Of a DNA stretch of 35,140 nt, positions 19,898 through 31,465 are shown in pieces (position 1 is the stretch's first letter; every line of letters begins with the position of its first letter). This DNA comes from Amanita rubescens. Lineage: Eukaryota > Basidiomycota > Agaricomycetes > Agaricales > Amanitaceae. The position numbers were made by a program, and so were the translations under genes. The notes below the pieces were generated by a model. It saw only the letters and a program-made list of their open reading frames with translations, did no database searches and was not told the origin of the DNA. The stretch covers positions 1-35,140 of the forward strand of contig WION01000545.1 in NCBI GenBank assembly GCA_015039365.1, written 5' to 3'.

Positions 19898-21715
19898 TCA
19901 CGTCTTGCCTCTCTTGCGTTTCCGTTCGTGATCATCTTCTCCCACCTCTCCACTTGACCGGGAGACCCCGTCGTTAAGTATAATCCGCTGGACAATGTTG
20001 TCCCACATTGCGTCGTTTATGCCTTTTGCCTTCCCAAGTTGAGCTTTTACTTGTTGAATCTCATTTTCTAAGTCGGTGATCCGGGTTCTGAGTATTGATG
20101 TATCGCTAGATGGGTCCGACGTATTCTTCGATCGCAGGAAGAAAGCTTGATCGCGTAGCAATTCATCGGCAGGGTAGCTTAGAGGCATAGTCAAAAGCTG
20201 GTATAGCTGTCAGCATTGCTCAGATAATGGTCATTTTTTTCACCTGTTCCGCGGGGGGTAGCTTTAACATAACATCGTGCGCTTCTCTCGCCTTGGCATC
20301 TTTCAAGCGCTGAAACGCGGATACCGGCCTGACAGGGATATTCTCTCGTGGATCGGCTCCATGCCCTACGTAATGGTTCAAGTTGACATGTCCCATTAGG
20401 TCAGAAGGTTTTAGCATGGTCTGGAGATGCGTTATTGAAAACTCTTTGTGGACGGATACGATGCGTAGTTGTTGATGTGTTGGAACATCAATTATATAAA
20501 TTAGGCCAGTGGAGGTCCCAACCAACAGAAGCGTCGACGTCAAGGACAACGTCATGGATGTGATCTGTTGGCTGGTTCAGAGTCAATTCCTGCTCTCAAA
20601 ATTAAAGAAAGAGCAATCTTGCCTTATAGATATGAGACGCTTCTTTTGTGCTTCAACAATTGTGTCATCCACTCTGATGGCATCGGTTGCGCCGGAACCG
20701 CCAACGGCTTCCAAGTTATGTGTATCTCCGCGTCTGCGAAAAAGGTTCGTCTGGTGTATTGAGCCATCCGGAGATGCAGCAAAAAATAATCGTTCTGTTT
20801 TATCCCAGGCCAGGACCGTAATAGGTCGAGGGTATTGGAAAGTGGTAAGTAGAGTTTTGCTTGACAGATCCCATAGCTGTGCGCGGCATATCATTGATCA
20901 GAAGTGACAATATTAATGAACCCTCTTACTTTAACTGAGTGATCCCCAGAAGAGGTCAGTATTCTGCACAATGGGAACCTTCCGACGCCGCATGCAATGT
21001 CCGTCACAGGTAACGTATGATCAGACAGTGAGAAGTAAGGCAAAGGTAGCTCATTTTGAGTGTCATCATCGAGCAGCCTGCCTAGAGAGATGAGCTATGA
21101 ACACCGACTCCCAAGATTGAGATTATAGACCTCGATATAGACCAGACGCTAGCACCAGAGTCTTCGCTACCGGATATTAGTGCTGCGCCATCGTAGGTGA
21201 ATTTTAGTACATTAATTTGCCGATAGTGAGCGTCCCATGAATTATACATGATCCCGGAAGCAATCTATGGGAACTTAGTGGAGGCTAGGCATTGAAAAAT
21301 CTGTTCCTACTCGCCTCCCACAGATAAATACGCCCCTGAGCGGTTCCTCCAGCGCAATAAGTACCTTGAACGTCGAGAGCAATACATGTCAGTTTTTCGG
21401 GCAGAACCATCTTTAGGCTGATTTGATCCTAACTAATATCACATCCTGTCCTGGTTCCCATTGAAATGGATGACATACTTTTTGATAGTTGTAGACATTT
21501 AAAATAGGTTTATCTGGCTGGGAGGACAAAACAAAGCCTCCTTGTGAATTTTGTGATTCTACTACGGCAGTACAGTGTAGCTGGGAATTGGTTTGTTTGA
21601 ATGAAGATATGACGGTGCCTGTCTGGATGTCATGGAGCGAGATTGAGCCAGACCCTGTGGTCAGGGACGTTTGAGCTGTACCGCAGAGAATGACTTCCTG
21701 CAAATTCATGGACAA
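19898..21715 (-). CDS. IPI3: Pre-rRNA-processing WD40 protein Ipi3 (WDR18 family)
   Basis: A gene of several exons from ATG 21715 (MSMNLQEVILCGTAQTS) to the stop at 19898. Ipi3 forms the Rix1 complex with Rix1 and Ipi1, which works on ITS2 processing and nuclear maturation of the 60S subunit. WD40 blades are visible: GSGSISLHDIQTGTVISSF, LTCIALDVQGTYCAGGTAQG, FTYDGAALISGSEDSGASVW, ILTSSGDHSVKLWDLSSKTL, LFFAASPDGSIHQTNLFR, and LLVGTSTGLIYIIDV. The C-terminus carries the Ipi3-specific coiled coil (RTRITDLENEIQQVKAQLGK) and a basic end (KRKRGKT) that may serve nuclear entry. Start codons of this gene and the DnaJ gene are 85 bp apart and divergent. Confidence 0.9.
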
Positions 21716-21800
21716 CCTGAGATACTAAATATAGTCAGGCACGTGAACTGTGGCATCACAGCGCTAGTGCGCACTCTGGAATATTCCTCCACCCGACGAC
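21716..21800. promoter_or_regulatory. Divergent promoter, Ipi3 / DnaJ gene
   Basis: Eighty-five bases between the two start codons. A shared promoter for a ribosome assembly factor and a chaperone would allow joint control; that is inference from spacing. Confidence 0.45.
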
Positions 21801-23238
21801 ATGGCTACGAAGCTATACGAAACCCTAGGCGTATCCAAGACTGCAACGATCGAAGATAGTATGTATATCTTCTACCTTGTGCTCAGGCTGCATATCCTGA
21901 CGTTTCTAGTCCGCAAAGCATACAAGCGCAAGGCATTGCAAACGCACCCCGACAGACTGCCTCAGGGTTCAACGCCTGAGGACAAGGCGAATTCGGAGGA
22001 GCAATTCAGACTGGTATGTGCTTCTTGCGTGTTATAGTGACGAGACTTAGGTTCCAAGGTGAACAATGCATACGAAATCTTGAGTGATCCTCAGAAACGC
22101 TCGGTAAGTATCACAGCTATATACAGGTTGCTGTGTCTTGACCATATGAATAGGTATACGATACTCATGGCATTTTTCCGCCTCCGGAACCGGAACGAGA
22201 TCGCGTTCGACCTGATTATGGCTGGAGTGGTCATCACCGTCACTCGCGAAGCCGTCCGTTCGGGGATCCTTTCATGTCTCGTGGATTCTCCACATTTTCC
22301 TTCACCGATCCTTTCGCTCTATTTGATGAGATTTTCGGACAAGAATTCCCCGAATGGCAACATCACCGTTCCCACCACCACCATCATTCGCCGTTTAGGG
22401 ACTTCGATCCCTTTTTCGGTCCTTTCTCAAATCCGTTGAATAGATCGCCTCTAGGTCTTGGTGGTCTCTTGGCAAGTATGGAGCGGGATACGTTTGGGCT
22501 ATCTGGCGGGTTTCCATCCAGTTCACGGATGTTCCCGTCTCTTGAGCCGCCTCGTCACAGGAGGGGGCCAGGCTTCGTTCAGGAGAGTTTCATGACACAA
22601 ATGATAAACGGAGTATCTCAAAGTGTTCACAGGAGGAGGGACACGGATGTAAGTTTTTTTCTTATTGCAGACTTTCATCTCAATTTAACTTGCGGTTAGG
22701 GAAACGAACATGTCACTCGTACCTTTCCTGATGGCCGCCAAGTGTATACTGTCAACGGTGTGGAGCAACCTGCTCATGGCTATCCATCTTCCTCGGAGCC
22801 CAAAGAGTCGAGACGTATTGCCCACCATAATACCAGAGGGTCTTCCAGTCAAGCACATCGGCCTACATCTCAAGCGCAGCCAATTACCGTCGCTCGATCC
22901 GATTATCCCCCTCTTTCACCATATCCGGGCTATGAACAAGACGTGTACAATGCCCCCAGTGAGTTGCAAAACAGATACACCTGTGCTGGATATCGATTCT
23001 TCTTTAGCGTCTGCATACCGAGATCATCGAAGGCGTGGAGAATGTAAGTATTCACATACAGGGTTTCTTAACCCGGCTAAAAGATGTTGATTGCAGACTA
23101 TGCACCTGAAAACGAATACGAGGTTCACGGTGGTATGTAGACCGGTTATTTTTCCAGTTATTGACGTGTTATTCATAATCTGTAGATGACGAACATAGGA
23201 CGCACGAAACCTCTCATCACCCCAGGAGGTGGTGGTGA
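21801..23238 (+). CDS. DnaJ (Hsp40) co-chaperone, class B-like
   Basis: Opens with MATKLYETLGVSKTATIED and, after a GTATGT intron, IRKAYKRKALQTHPDRLPQG, with the HPD tripeptide that stimulates Hsp70 ATPase. VNNAYEILSDPQKRSVYD completes the J domain. Next is a Phe/Gly/Asp/Pro-rich linker (DPFALFDEIFGQEF, then FRDFDPFFGPFSNP) with a His-rich run (HHRSHHHHH), then a short beta-rich piece (EHVTRTFPDGRQVYTVNGV) like the C-terminal region of DNAJB6/B2-type proteins, and a Ser/Gln/Pro-rich tail ending HHPRRWW at TGA 23236-23238. There is no zinc-finger domain and no transmembrane or ER signal, so it should be cytosolic or nuclear. Six or more short introns. Confidence 0.88.
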
Positions 23239-23711
23239 ATTTCCTCATATTTCATTTGGACTGGCGTAGATCTGCGTTTCTGTTTTTTCTTTGTTCCGCA
23301 TGAGGCTCGAGGAATTTTTTAGCTTACCGGCCACAATGTATTCGTCCATAATCATGTATACGTTCTTGATTGACTAACCATCCTGTATTATGCCCGCTGT
23401 CCTGATACCTAGGTCATTTCTTCACAACACTTGTGTGCAGTGCGAGGAAGGTCAATATCAGTCTGTAGGATATGCATATATTCATGATATTTTGTCGTGA
23501 GTGTTCAAGAGTAATACTAATAACAGTCGTACAGCCCAGGCATCATTAAATCAAGACCAATCATAAACATCCAAAACCGGAAAATTAGACGGGATTACAT
23601 CGTAGGTCGTTGGAAAGGAGGAAATGGTACATAAGATTAGGGTGACTGCTAACGTGCATCTAATTGGACCATCCAAAGTGTGAATCAGCACTTGTTGAAA
23701 TCGCGTCGCAG
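23239..23711. other. Convergent spacer between DnaJ and Ste50-like genes
   Basis: About 470 bp of AT-rich 3' flanks. No supported gene, RNA or repeat. Confidence 0.5.
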
Positions 23712-26153
23712 CTATGCCCGTGTTTGCATTGTCGGGAATGCGGATGACATTGGAGAAACTTGGGAATGCCCGACCATATCATCGGACGGGGCTTGTACCT
23801 GCTGCACGGATGTCGCGGGAGTTTGTGGCGGATTCGTCGAGGTATTGGTTGAAGGTGTTGCCGCTTTGCCGATGAACCATGACTGTGAAAGACATGAGTG
23901 ATTATGAGATCGTGTGATGCCAATAGAACGTACTGGTACCCATCCTCTATCGCCACCGTCCTCCTTGACAGCCTGCGTTGCACGACAATTAAACACGATC
24001 GACAAACGAAATGAACATGCAACATACGTAAGACCAATGATTATAGCGTTTGAAGACCCTGAGTGCATCATCCTTCGCCAGGTCAAGTTCCTCTTCTCCC
24101 CTCTTCTTATAATCCATTAAAGCTACTCCTGGGTAGCTTGTGGAAATGATGCTCAAGGGCAAAATCGGGGTCTTGTTTTCTCCGTCGGAAGAACCACCCT
24201 TGGCAGCCGTAGCTTCCGCAATGGCAGAAGCAACAGGGACATTGGTTTCCAGGAGACAGCCCGCGGGTACCCAACCTTGCTTTGACACGTCCGTATCAAC
24301 GATGCCCGAGCCAGTCGGATCTCGCTGAACTGCCCACCATCCTTTGGCCCTCGACAATATGATGAAAGTATCCCCACTATAGTGGCACTTTCAGACAAGT
24401 CACTGCAATGAATGGGACAGAGAACTCACACAACAACGTCAAACTCATCCTCTAGCTCCGCCATGTAAGGATAGATTGCCACTGCATAGGAGATACCAGA
24501 GAGATCCTTTGGATTTGGTATGTTGTGGGTTCGTTGATGCTGAGGTTGCTCGTGTACCTCTGATTTTGAGCCTGAGGTGTCGAGAGCAGTCATGGGAGCA
24601 AGTGCGGAAACAACACCGGAATCAGAACCGATCATCGTCGTTCCGCTTGCAGATGTCAGAGATCGAGTCGTGGAGGTGCGGTTTGGTGAATTATCTTCAT
24701 TCCGCTGGCTCTCAACAGCGGGTGATAACGAGCCATCAGGCCAGCCTGGGTGTGGACTTATTAGAGAACTTTGTAATGGAGTAGGTGCCGAGAGGTCTTG
24801 TACTTCGAGTTTCGGTGGTCGAAGTACATTGCGGGAGGACGAAGATTGCTTATGGTGTGTTTGGACTGTTGGAGTTGGTGCAGAGCCAGTAGCCTTCCTT
24901 GCTGCGTGTTTCTGCTCTGCAACTACTATCGGTGACCGGATATCTTTTATATGCTTCAACATAAACACTGGATTTTTTTGAGCATCTTTGAGTTTTTGGA
25001 ATAGCAGTAGTGGCTTTTCATCGTAGCTTAGACATCGTTCTATCCTGTTTCCTGAGAAAGTATCAGTGGATGAGCTTACGCACCACAAGTCAACGATACT
25101 CACCAGATGGACCAAAGCATATGAACATGGCATAATTTTGCCAAGTATCGTTGGTGATGCGATATTTCTTGAGGGCAGCGGGGAGAACTTTCCATGTAGG
25201 GTCATCCAGACTGACTTTGAAGCTCTTGAGGTTGTCAGTACTCTCTTGCCTATTAGGTTTATTGCTCGACGACTGGTTAGGATTTGGGGAGTCGGTCTTG
25301 GGATTCGGGGAGTCGGTCTGATACTGAGGTTGAGGGCGTGACTTTTCAGTTGGAGGAAGTTGACCGTTGCTACGCGTATAAGGTTGAACGTCATGCTCTA
25401 ATTGTTGAGGAGATGGATGAGGAGATTCGACTACATCGGGTTTGGTTGGAGACTTCTGTGGTTTGACATACTGAGCCCATTTGAATGAGGCCTGCCTGAC
25501 AAGTGGCGAAGAAATATCATCCTATCATGATCAGGTTGGCAAGTTGGCAGGCACAATTCGCGATAACTTACAGTCCTCCCAGATCCCGTTCTAAAGGTAT
25601 TGAATTCCTCTATCAATGACTGGACAACACTGTTCAGTTGGCGATTCTCTTCTTCTAACGATCGAAGTCTCCGAACTGATGTGGGATTGTAAACGTCATC
25701 TACGCTCAAAGTGTACAAGTCTACCTTGGTCGCTGAAAGAGGAGCTCAACCTCTCTAAAGAGGTAGTCTTAGAGCGGTCTGATGCTTCGGCTATTCCAAA
25801 ATCAGCATGTAATAGTAGTCGCGGATATCAGGGACTTGCATGGTGGCACGTAGCTGTCGTCGTCTCTGGGTATCCCGTACGAAACCTTGACAAAATAAAT
25901 GGCTTTAAGAATCGCTAGTCTGTGCCCAATACTAGACACTCCGAGAATTTTTAAATTTTCAGAGTCGATCGCTGTGAGAATGTCGCCACGGATTTTGTGC
26001 TCTGGACATCTATGAATAACGGCACCCAGGGGGTAAGGAGGACGAACCTTTTATCTGTGACTCGTACTGCGGGTAACCGAGTTTTGCCAGCCAGCCATGT
26101 ACATCGAATTCATCCCAGTCCAGAATATGCTTGTCGAGGGTTGGAACGTCCAT
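23712..26153 (-). CDS. Ste50/Ubc2-type MAPK adaptor (SAM, RA, two SH3)
   Basis: Starts at ATG 26153 (MDVPTLDKHILDWDEFDVHG) and ends at TAG 23712-23714. The N-terminal SAM domain continues with HKIRGDILTAIDSENLKILG and SSIGHRLAILKAIY; in Ste50 it binds the MAPKKK Ste11. A short coiled coil follows (LRSLEEENRQLNSVVQSLIE). After a Pro/Ser/Gln linker comes a Ras-association domain (LKSFKVSLDDPTWKVLPAAL, then RIERCLSYDEKPLLLFQKL). Two SH3 domains close the protein: AVAIYPYMAELEDEFDVVV with GWWAVQ and GWVPAGCLLE, and PGVALMDYKKRGEEELDLAK with RGWVPSWFIGK. The SH3 pair is absent from ascomycete Ste50 and is the layout of Ustilago Ubc2, which acts in mating-pheromone MAPK signalling. About 650 residues. 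Confidence 0.9.
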
Positions 26154-26282
26154 GGTCGAAGAGAAGCACAGGTGCCAAGCCCAGCCCAAGTGAATGTGCC
26201 TGATACGACCACGTGATCTAGCTCGTAATTCGGCGTCGTATTTAATACGCGCTGCTCTCTTGGTTGACCTTTCTTTCCTTCC
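26154..26282. promoter_or_regulatory. Divergent promoter, Ste50-like / LRR gene
   Basis: 129 bp between divergent ATGs. Includes CACGTG-like sequence (ACCACGTGATC at about 26209), a possible E-box. Confidence 0.4.
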
Positions 26283-27969
26283 ATGTTCTCCGCACGCCTT
26301 CCCCACTCGCCCTCGTCCTCTCCACCCTCCTCGCCGGCGCCATGTGTCGACTCCTCACCCTTGAATTCACCGTCACTAACACCTATGATTTTGGATAATT
26401 ACGACATGGACGATGATGCCCTGGTTTCTCGCTCGGCTCCATCTTCTCGTCCAATTGATCCATTCGCGGCATCTGCCGTGCCTGACTGGATTCCGCCTCA
26501 GTACGAGCGGCGACCTCCAGGAAGCACCAGAATTGGTAAGCGTGCTCGCGCCGAACGCGATCCATTGGCGACGCCCCCAGGGTCGGCTAAGAAAACGAGA
26601 TATCATTATCGCGCCATGCATCGTTCTGTGTCTTCTGGAACTGTTTTTGGGCTCGGAAAGATTGGTCTAAATATTCACAATAGCGGAGACGCTATGGACT
26701 GTCAACAGTCGCGTGAGGAGCAGATCTGGGAAGAAGTATCTACAAAAGCATTTAATGGCAATGGAAACTTAGATTTAAGGTATGTGAACCACCTGTCACA
26801 TGCGTATAACTACGAATTCGCGCCCCAGTAATAAAGGCATCACTCACATCTCACGGAAATTTATTGAGGATCTAGAAAACATATACATCCCACCTAATAG
26901 CCTGGACAGTTTTCGATCCACGGAGATGTCCACATCCCCTGGAAACCCGCACCGACCTTTTTCTCGTTCTCTGACCGCACCTGCGGACATTGAAGACTTT
27001 GGATCCTACCTTTCTCCGTCAGAAGTAAAAACAGTTGCCAGGGAGAGAGCTAGACGAGTCAAAACGATTTCAGACATGCCCCTTGGCTTTCCCAAAGGAG
27101 ATATCGCCCTCTACCTGATGGGCAATCAGATCACAAAATTACCAAAGGAATTATTCAATCTACAAAAGATAACTATTTTATCCATCAGTGCGTTTATGTT
27201 CGCCCACTGTCATGCACATTATTAAATCGGGACGTTAGGAAATAATAAATTAACATATCTACCTCCCGAGATCAGATATCTTTCTAGCTTGCACACTCTG
27301 AACGTTGCCTATAATCAACTTCGATATTTACCCTCCGAAATGCTAGAAATGTCACTTACGATCCTGAACGTGCATCCAAACCCGTTTTTGGAATCGGATA
27401 CTGCACTGCTGCGACCGACCCACCTTCTACCTCGCGTCATACCATTAGTAGAAGTATGTTTACGCAAACTTCTCTCGCCAATCTCAGTGCACCAGGGTGA
27501 ACCAATCCTCGCTGCATATTATGAGCTGCCCTTGCGGGAATGTAAGCCTCAGGACATGGATCCGCTACCCTTACCCGGCAGAAAGCGCGTCAGTGAAGCT
27601 CTACCACCACATCTAAGAAAGGCTTTAGACGTGTGTCTGCCGGGCTCCGTTTATGACTTGGGTGACGAAGATACGGAAGACAGCCAATATAATGATGACA
27701 ATATCACAGGCCTCGGACGTTGTCCATGTACAATAAAGGGAAAGGCAGGAGAAGATTATGGGGTTTTTGTCCGACATGCAGAAGAACGATTTAGTTGGGA
27801 ATCCAAAATCGCGAATGTCGAAGTTGGGGCAACAGTGCCAGTGCGATGGCGAGGATGCAACTGGGGATGTCTTGAATTTCTAGACGAGGTACCGAGTGAT
27901 GACGGGACCGAGGAGGCGGCGGTACGGCCTTTGGAGCTTGGCAACGAGTTGGACTTTGATGATGATTGA
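26283..27969 (+). CDS. Leucine-rich repeat protein, fungal, function unknown
   Basis: Three exons: 26283-26779, 26829-27187 and 27239-27969, total 1587 nt, or 528 residues. The first 160 residues are low-complexity (Ser/Pro-rich, then basic). LDLSNKGITHISRKFIEDLE starts the LRR part; after a loop of about 90 residues, IALYLMGNQITKLPKELF, ILSIRNNKLTYLPPEI and HTLNVAYNQLRYLPSEML are clear LRR units of the LxxLxLxxNxLxxLP type. A C-terminal region with an acidic stretch (LGDEDTEDSQYNDD), four Cys and LGNELDFDDD follows. It has no signal peptide or kinase domain; the protein is probably an intracellular interaction platform. The next gene starts 50 bp after its stop on the same strand. Confidence 0.82.
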
Positions 27970-28019
27970 AATCAATATTACATAATCCATTGAGAACCTC
28001 ACCGGTCGGACTAGTCAGG

Positions 28020-30217
28020 ATGTCGCGCCGAGCCATATTTACCATGAATTCGCACTTCAGGTCAAGAAGCACTCCTCCATCGTGTGCCGCTGGCCCGCCC
28101 CAGATAATCCAGCAGGAACAAAACTCCTATCCCTGCAAGCAATTTTCTCCCACTCCCGTGCTCTGCTTATCTCCATCTAACTCCATGACGTCCCAGAACT
28201 TCTCACTCCCTCCGAGCGGTCCTTTAATGACAGATCAATGTACGGACGAATGCGTCGTAATCACTTGTGACGATCCAGACCACGTCGACGGCATTTCTTG
28301 CGATAGTTTATATGCTGAACTTTTGACGGGTGAAATTTCCGCTGGATCTCAAAGGAGCAATCTAAACACTTTTTTGAATTATACAACTTCATGTTCAAGA
28401 GGGCCACCTGATCTATGTACCACCAAATGCTCAATACAGCCGGTCCCCGAGCAGAGATCAGGTTGCGGAGCAGACTGTAATACTGTATGCATCAATCCGA
28501 GCGAGTGCGCAGAATGTATGCCGCTCATTAATGATTTTGTGCGTTCTCGTTGACTCTGTTTTCACCGCGTTAAATGTTAGCTAGCTTGAATTTCAATGTT
28601 GCAATGATTCGTACCAACACGCAGCTCAATCAAGGCAACCTTCCATCTCACCGGAGTTTAATGTCGTCGCGTCAAATAGCACAGAACATTACTGGCATCA
28701 GACGCCACTAGGCTCGAGCTCTTTATCATCTCAAATACCCATAGAACATCCATCCCATTCAATGTATAATTTAAACGGTCCTTCCCCACGTCCCGGCAAG
28801 ACGAACCACAAAGAGAGTCAGACCTATCTCGCACGCCCCATGATAGGTTGCCAGTGGGGGAATTGCGACGCTTCATTCTCATCACCCGATGAGCTAATTG
28901 AGCACGTAAATCTTCACCACTTGTCCTGGGGGACACCAGCCCAAACGAGCAACGAAATAACTCTTTCTCGATCAGCGTCAACTATCTCTGGGCTGCAGAC
29001 AGGGGAGTCCCCAACGGACGTTTCGACTTTGTCGTGTCACTGGCGCAATTGTGACAAGCATCCGCCTGAACCCGAGCCCAAACCACATACATGCCCATTG
29101 CCCTATGAGAATTGGCGGGATCTCATAGCTGTCCATATATTCCGCGACCATCTTGGGTTTCCGCCTGAAATCGCCTCAGGTGCTTCTGAGATCACACAAG
29201 ATGGCAGGGAAGATACGGATAGTTTATCTATCAGTGCGGATTCGCGGAACTCCGAGCTCGATGTCCTGACTACGCCAACACTCTCACCAGCACTGTCCAC
29301 CTTGACCGCCCACGAATCAATTGATATGATCCGTACTCCTCAGCAAGGATACCTGGACAACCCGTCGGATACGGAACCGTCAATCCCCAATGTGACAGAA
29401 GGGAGTTTATGCAAACCTTCAAAAGCTTCTCACAAGTGCCTATGGCAGGGGTGCAGTGAATCTTTCGACGCCTGTGAAGATTTAACGGCACACCTATCCA
29501 GCGTGCACGTTGGAAGCGGTCGCCCTGTCTATGAGTGTTTCTGGGAAGGTTGCACTCGAAACAAAGAGGCGGGGTTCGGAAGTCGACAAAAGATAAACCG
29601 CCATCTGCAGGTAAAAGCTAACTGATGTTGATCTGGATATGCCTGACAATAGTTACTTTCAGTCTCACACCGGTCATCGCCCCTTTCAATGTAGCGTCTG
29701 CCACCAAAATTTTTCTGAAGCTGCCACGCTGCAGCAGCATATGAGGAGGCATACGCAAGAAAGTCAGCGAATATATTTTCTCGTAGTTATCCGAGCTCAC
29801 CGCCTGTTATTAGAACCATATGTATGCGACCACCCTGGTTGCAACAAATCTTTTGCCATCGCAGGGGCATTGACAATCCACAAAAGGACACATAGCGGAC
29901 AAAAACCGTTTAAATGCCCTCAGTGCGACAGGTAGCTCAACATGCTTTATCTCCAAAGGGACATGTTTTTGACGCTTTGCACAGAGCATTCGCGGAGTCT
30001 TCCAACCTCTCGAAACACGTTAGTACCCTCTATTTGTTTATTATAGCGACGAAACTGACACAAGATAAAGCTGCGCACACACACTGGCGTTAAACCATAC
30101 ACATGTCCTGAACCAGGCTGCGTAAAAACATTTGCACGGCCTGATCAGCTCACCCGCCACTTGGCAACCCATAGGAAAAAAAACCGCTCTTCCAATAGCG
30201 ACAGAGCTTGCAGGTAA
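28020..30217 (+). CDS. Zap1-like zinc-responsive C2H2 transcription factor
   Basis: Six exons: 28020-28538, 28585-29610, 29663-29762, 29814-29931, 29985-30018 and 30071-30217, total 1944 nt, or 647 residues. The N-terminal third is Cys-rich ([51 protein letters not shown]). A C-x-W-type finger pair follows ([19 protein letters not shown]). The C-terminal array has [30 protein letters not shown] with [69 protein letters not shown], and [19 protein letters not shown]. This order, with a separate CW finger pair before a finger array, is that of yeast Zap1, which activates zinc uptake genes when zinc is low. Alternative start: ATG 28044. Confidence 0.85.
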
Positions 30218-30241
30218 AAAGGATGTACCATTACTATGTAA

Positions 30242-31210
30242 CTATAAGTTATGATTTTTATCATCGTCTGACTCTATCTGTCCATCATCTACCATCTCTC
30301 GTAATTCACACCTTTCCCAGGTTTCAGTTGAAGGATAAGTCAACTCGACAACATGTTCCCCATCATCTAACACCTTCGTATGGAAATATAACATCCTTGA
30401 TCGAAAATTCACGGAAGGGAGACAGAAGACGTGAGTAACCTCAGAAGGTAACTGATCCAGTAAAAGGTCCGAGTCCGGCGAATGAACTATGAAGCATTGA
30501 ACCGAACTGGGAATAGCAACGTAAATCTTGGGATCCGCGAGGCCCAGTTCCAGTTCTACGAGGTTTGGGCAGACGATAGCCATGTTTGCGACGTAATCGC
30601 TCCCGACACCTGCTAAAGTTAAACGTTTGATGTGTGGCATGCGCCATGAAAGATTGAGGTAATTCTCGTCTTTGTCTTGTAGTGCTGAAATCAAGAAGCG
30701 GGGTACCTCGGGGCTGAACGTGTGGACTATCTCCAGTTCAGTCACCTGTGAGGGGAAATCGACCAGTCGGGAATACTCGAATATGTCGTCAAAGCCCATG
30801 TTGTGGTAATGAATTGCAATCTTGCGCAAGTTGGGAAGGAAGGGGAATAGGTCGTCACTGGTGAAATAGAGAAAGTCTGCCATGGCTTTAGCGGCTGGAT
30901 GGTCTATGGTGGACTCCTGCTGCGGTGCAGGGGGGTGGTCAATGAGGAAGGTAATGCTGCGACACCTGGCTTCGAAGTATGCCTGGGTGTCTTTGGATCC
31001 CCGACGCAAAATGCTGAGAAAATGGTCCAAATATGAAATGCAGGGAATGTAAACGTCCTTGGATGATAGGCGGATATATGCACTTCTCCAAACTGAATTA
31101 ATGAGTGGTACGGTCGTCATGACAGTGACGCGTTCATTGGGAGAGAGCCGTAGTGACCAGAGAGAGTCAACAATTGACTCGAATAGTTCTGTCGGGAAGT
31201 GCGAAGCCAT
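30242..31210 (-). CDS. F-box/LRR-like protein, single exon
   Basis: Intronless frame from ATG 31210 (MASHFPTELFESIVDSLWSL) to the stop at 30242, 322 residues; an ATG seven codons upstream (31231) is less likely. The start resembles the F-box-like beginning of many agaricomycete proteins (FPTELFESIVDSL, then a Trp in INSVWRSAYIRL). The rest has degenerate Leu-rich units: LFPFLPNLRKIAIHYH, QVTELEIVHTF, MPHIKRLTLAGVG, and CPNLVELELGL. F-box proteins choose targets for SCF ubiquitin ligases, but this large family is fast-evolving and the role is open. Its stop lies 24 bp from that of the converging Zap1-like gene. Confidence 0.78.
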   Translation of the reverse strand: MASHFPTELFESIVDSLWSLRLSPNERVTVMTTVPLINSVWRSAYIRLSSKDVYIPCISYLDHFLSILRRGSKDTQAYFEARCRSITFLIDHPPAPQQESTIDHPAAKAMADFLYFTSDDLFPFLPNLRKIAIHYHNMGFDDIFEYSRLVDFPSQVTELEIVHTFSPEVPRFLISALQDKDENYLNLSWRMPHIKRLTLAGVGSDYVANMAIVCPNLVELELGLADPKIYVAIPSSVQCFIVHSPDSDLLLDQLPSEVTHVFCLPSVNFRSRMLYFHTKVLDDGEHVVELTYPSTETWERCELREMVDDGQIESDDDKNHNL

Positions 31211-31465
31211 TGTGCAACAAGATGTGCGCACTCGGTTTATAAAGCGGCAAAGTGCGTCATTGCGATCGTTCGATCGAGGTTAAAAACTCCAATTTGGCTT
31301 TACATACCAATCAGGCGCTCGTCGCCGGCATCTTTGACTTACCGGATAATGGCAGCCCCTAACTCAGACAATAGGAGGGGGAAAAAAGCCACAAGTTCAG
31401 TAGTCCACACAGAGTTACAAGATATGGATATAAGACGGAGATCAAGAAACCAAGAAGTAAAAGGC

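Noticed and set aside
24476..24981. Plus-strand open frames of about 100-134 codons
   Set aside because: They mirror the large open exon of the Ste50-like gene on the minus strand and have no domain content.
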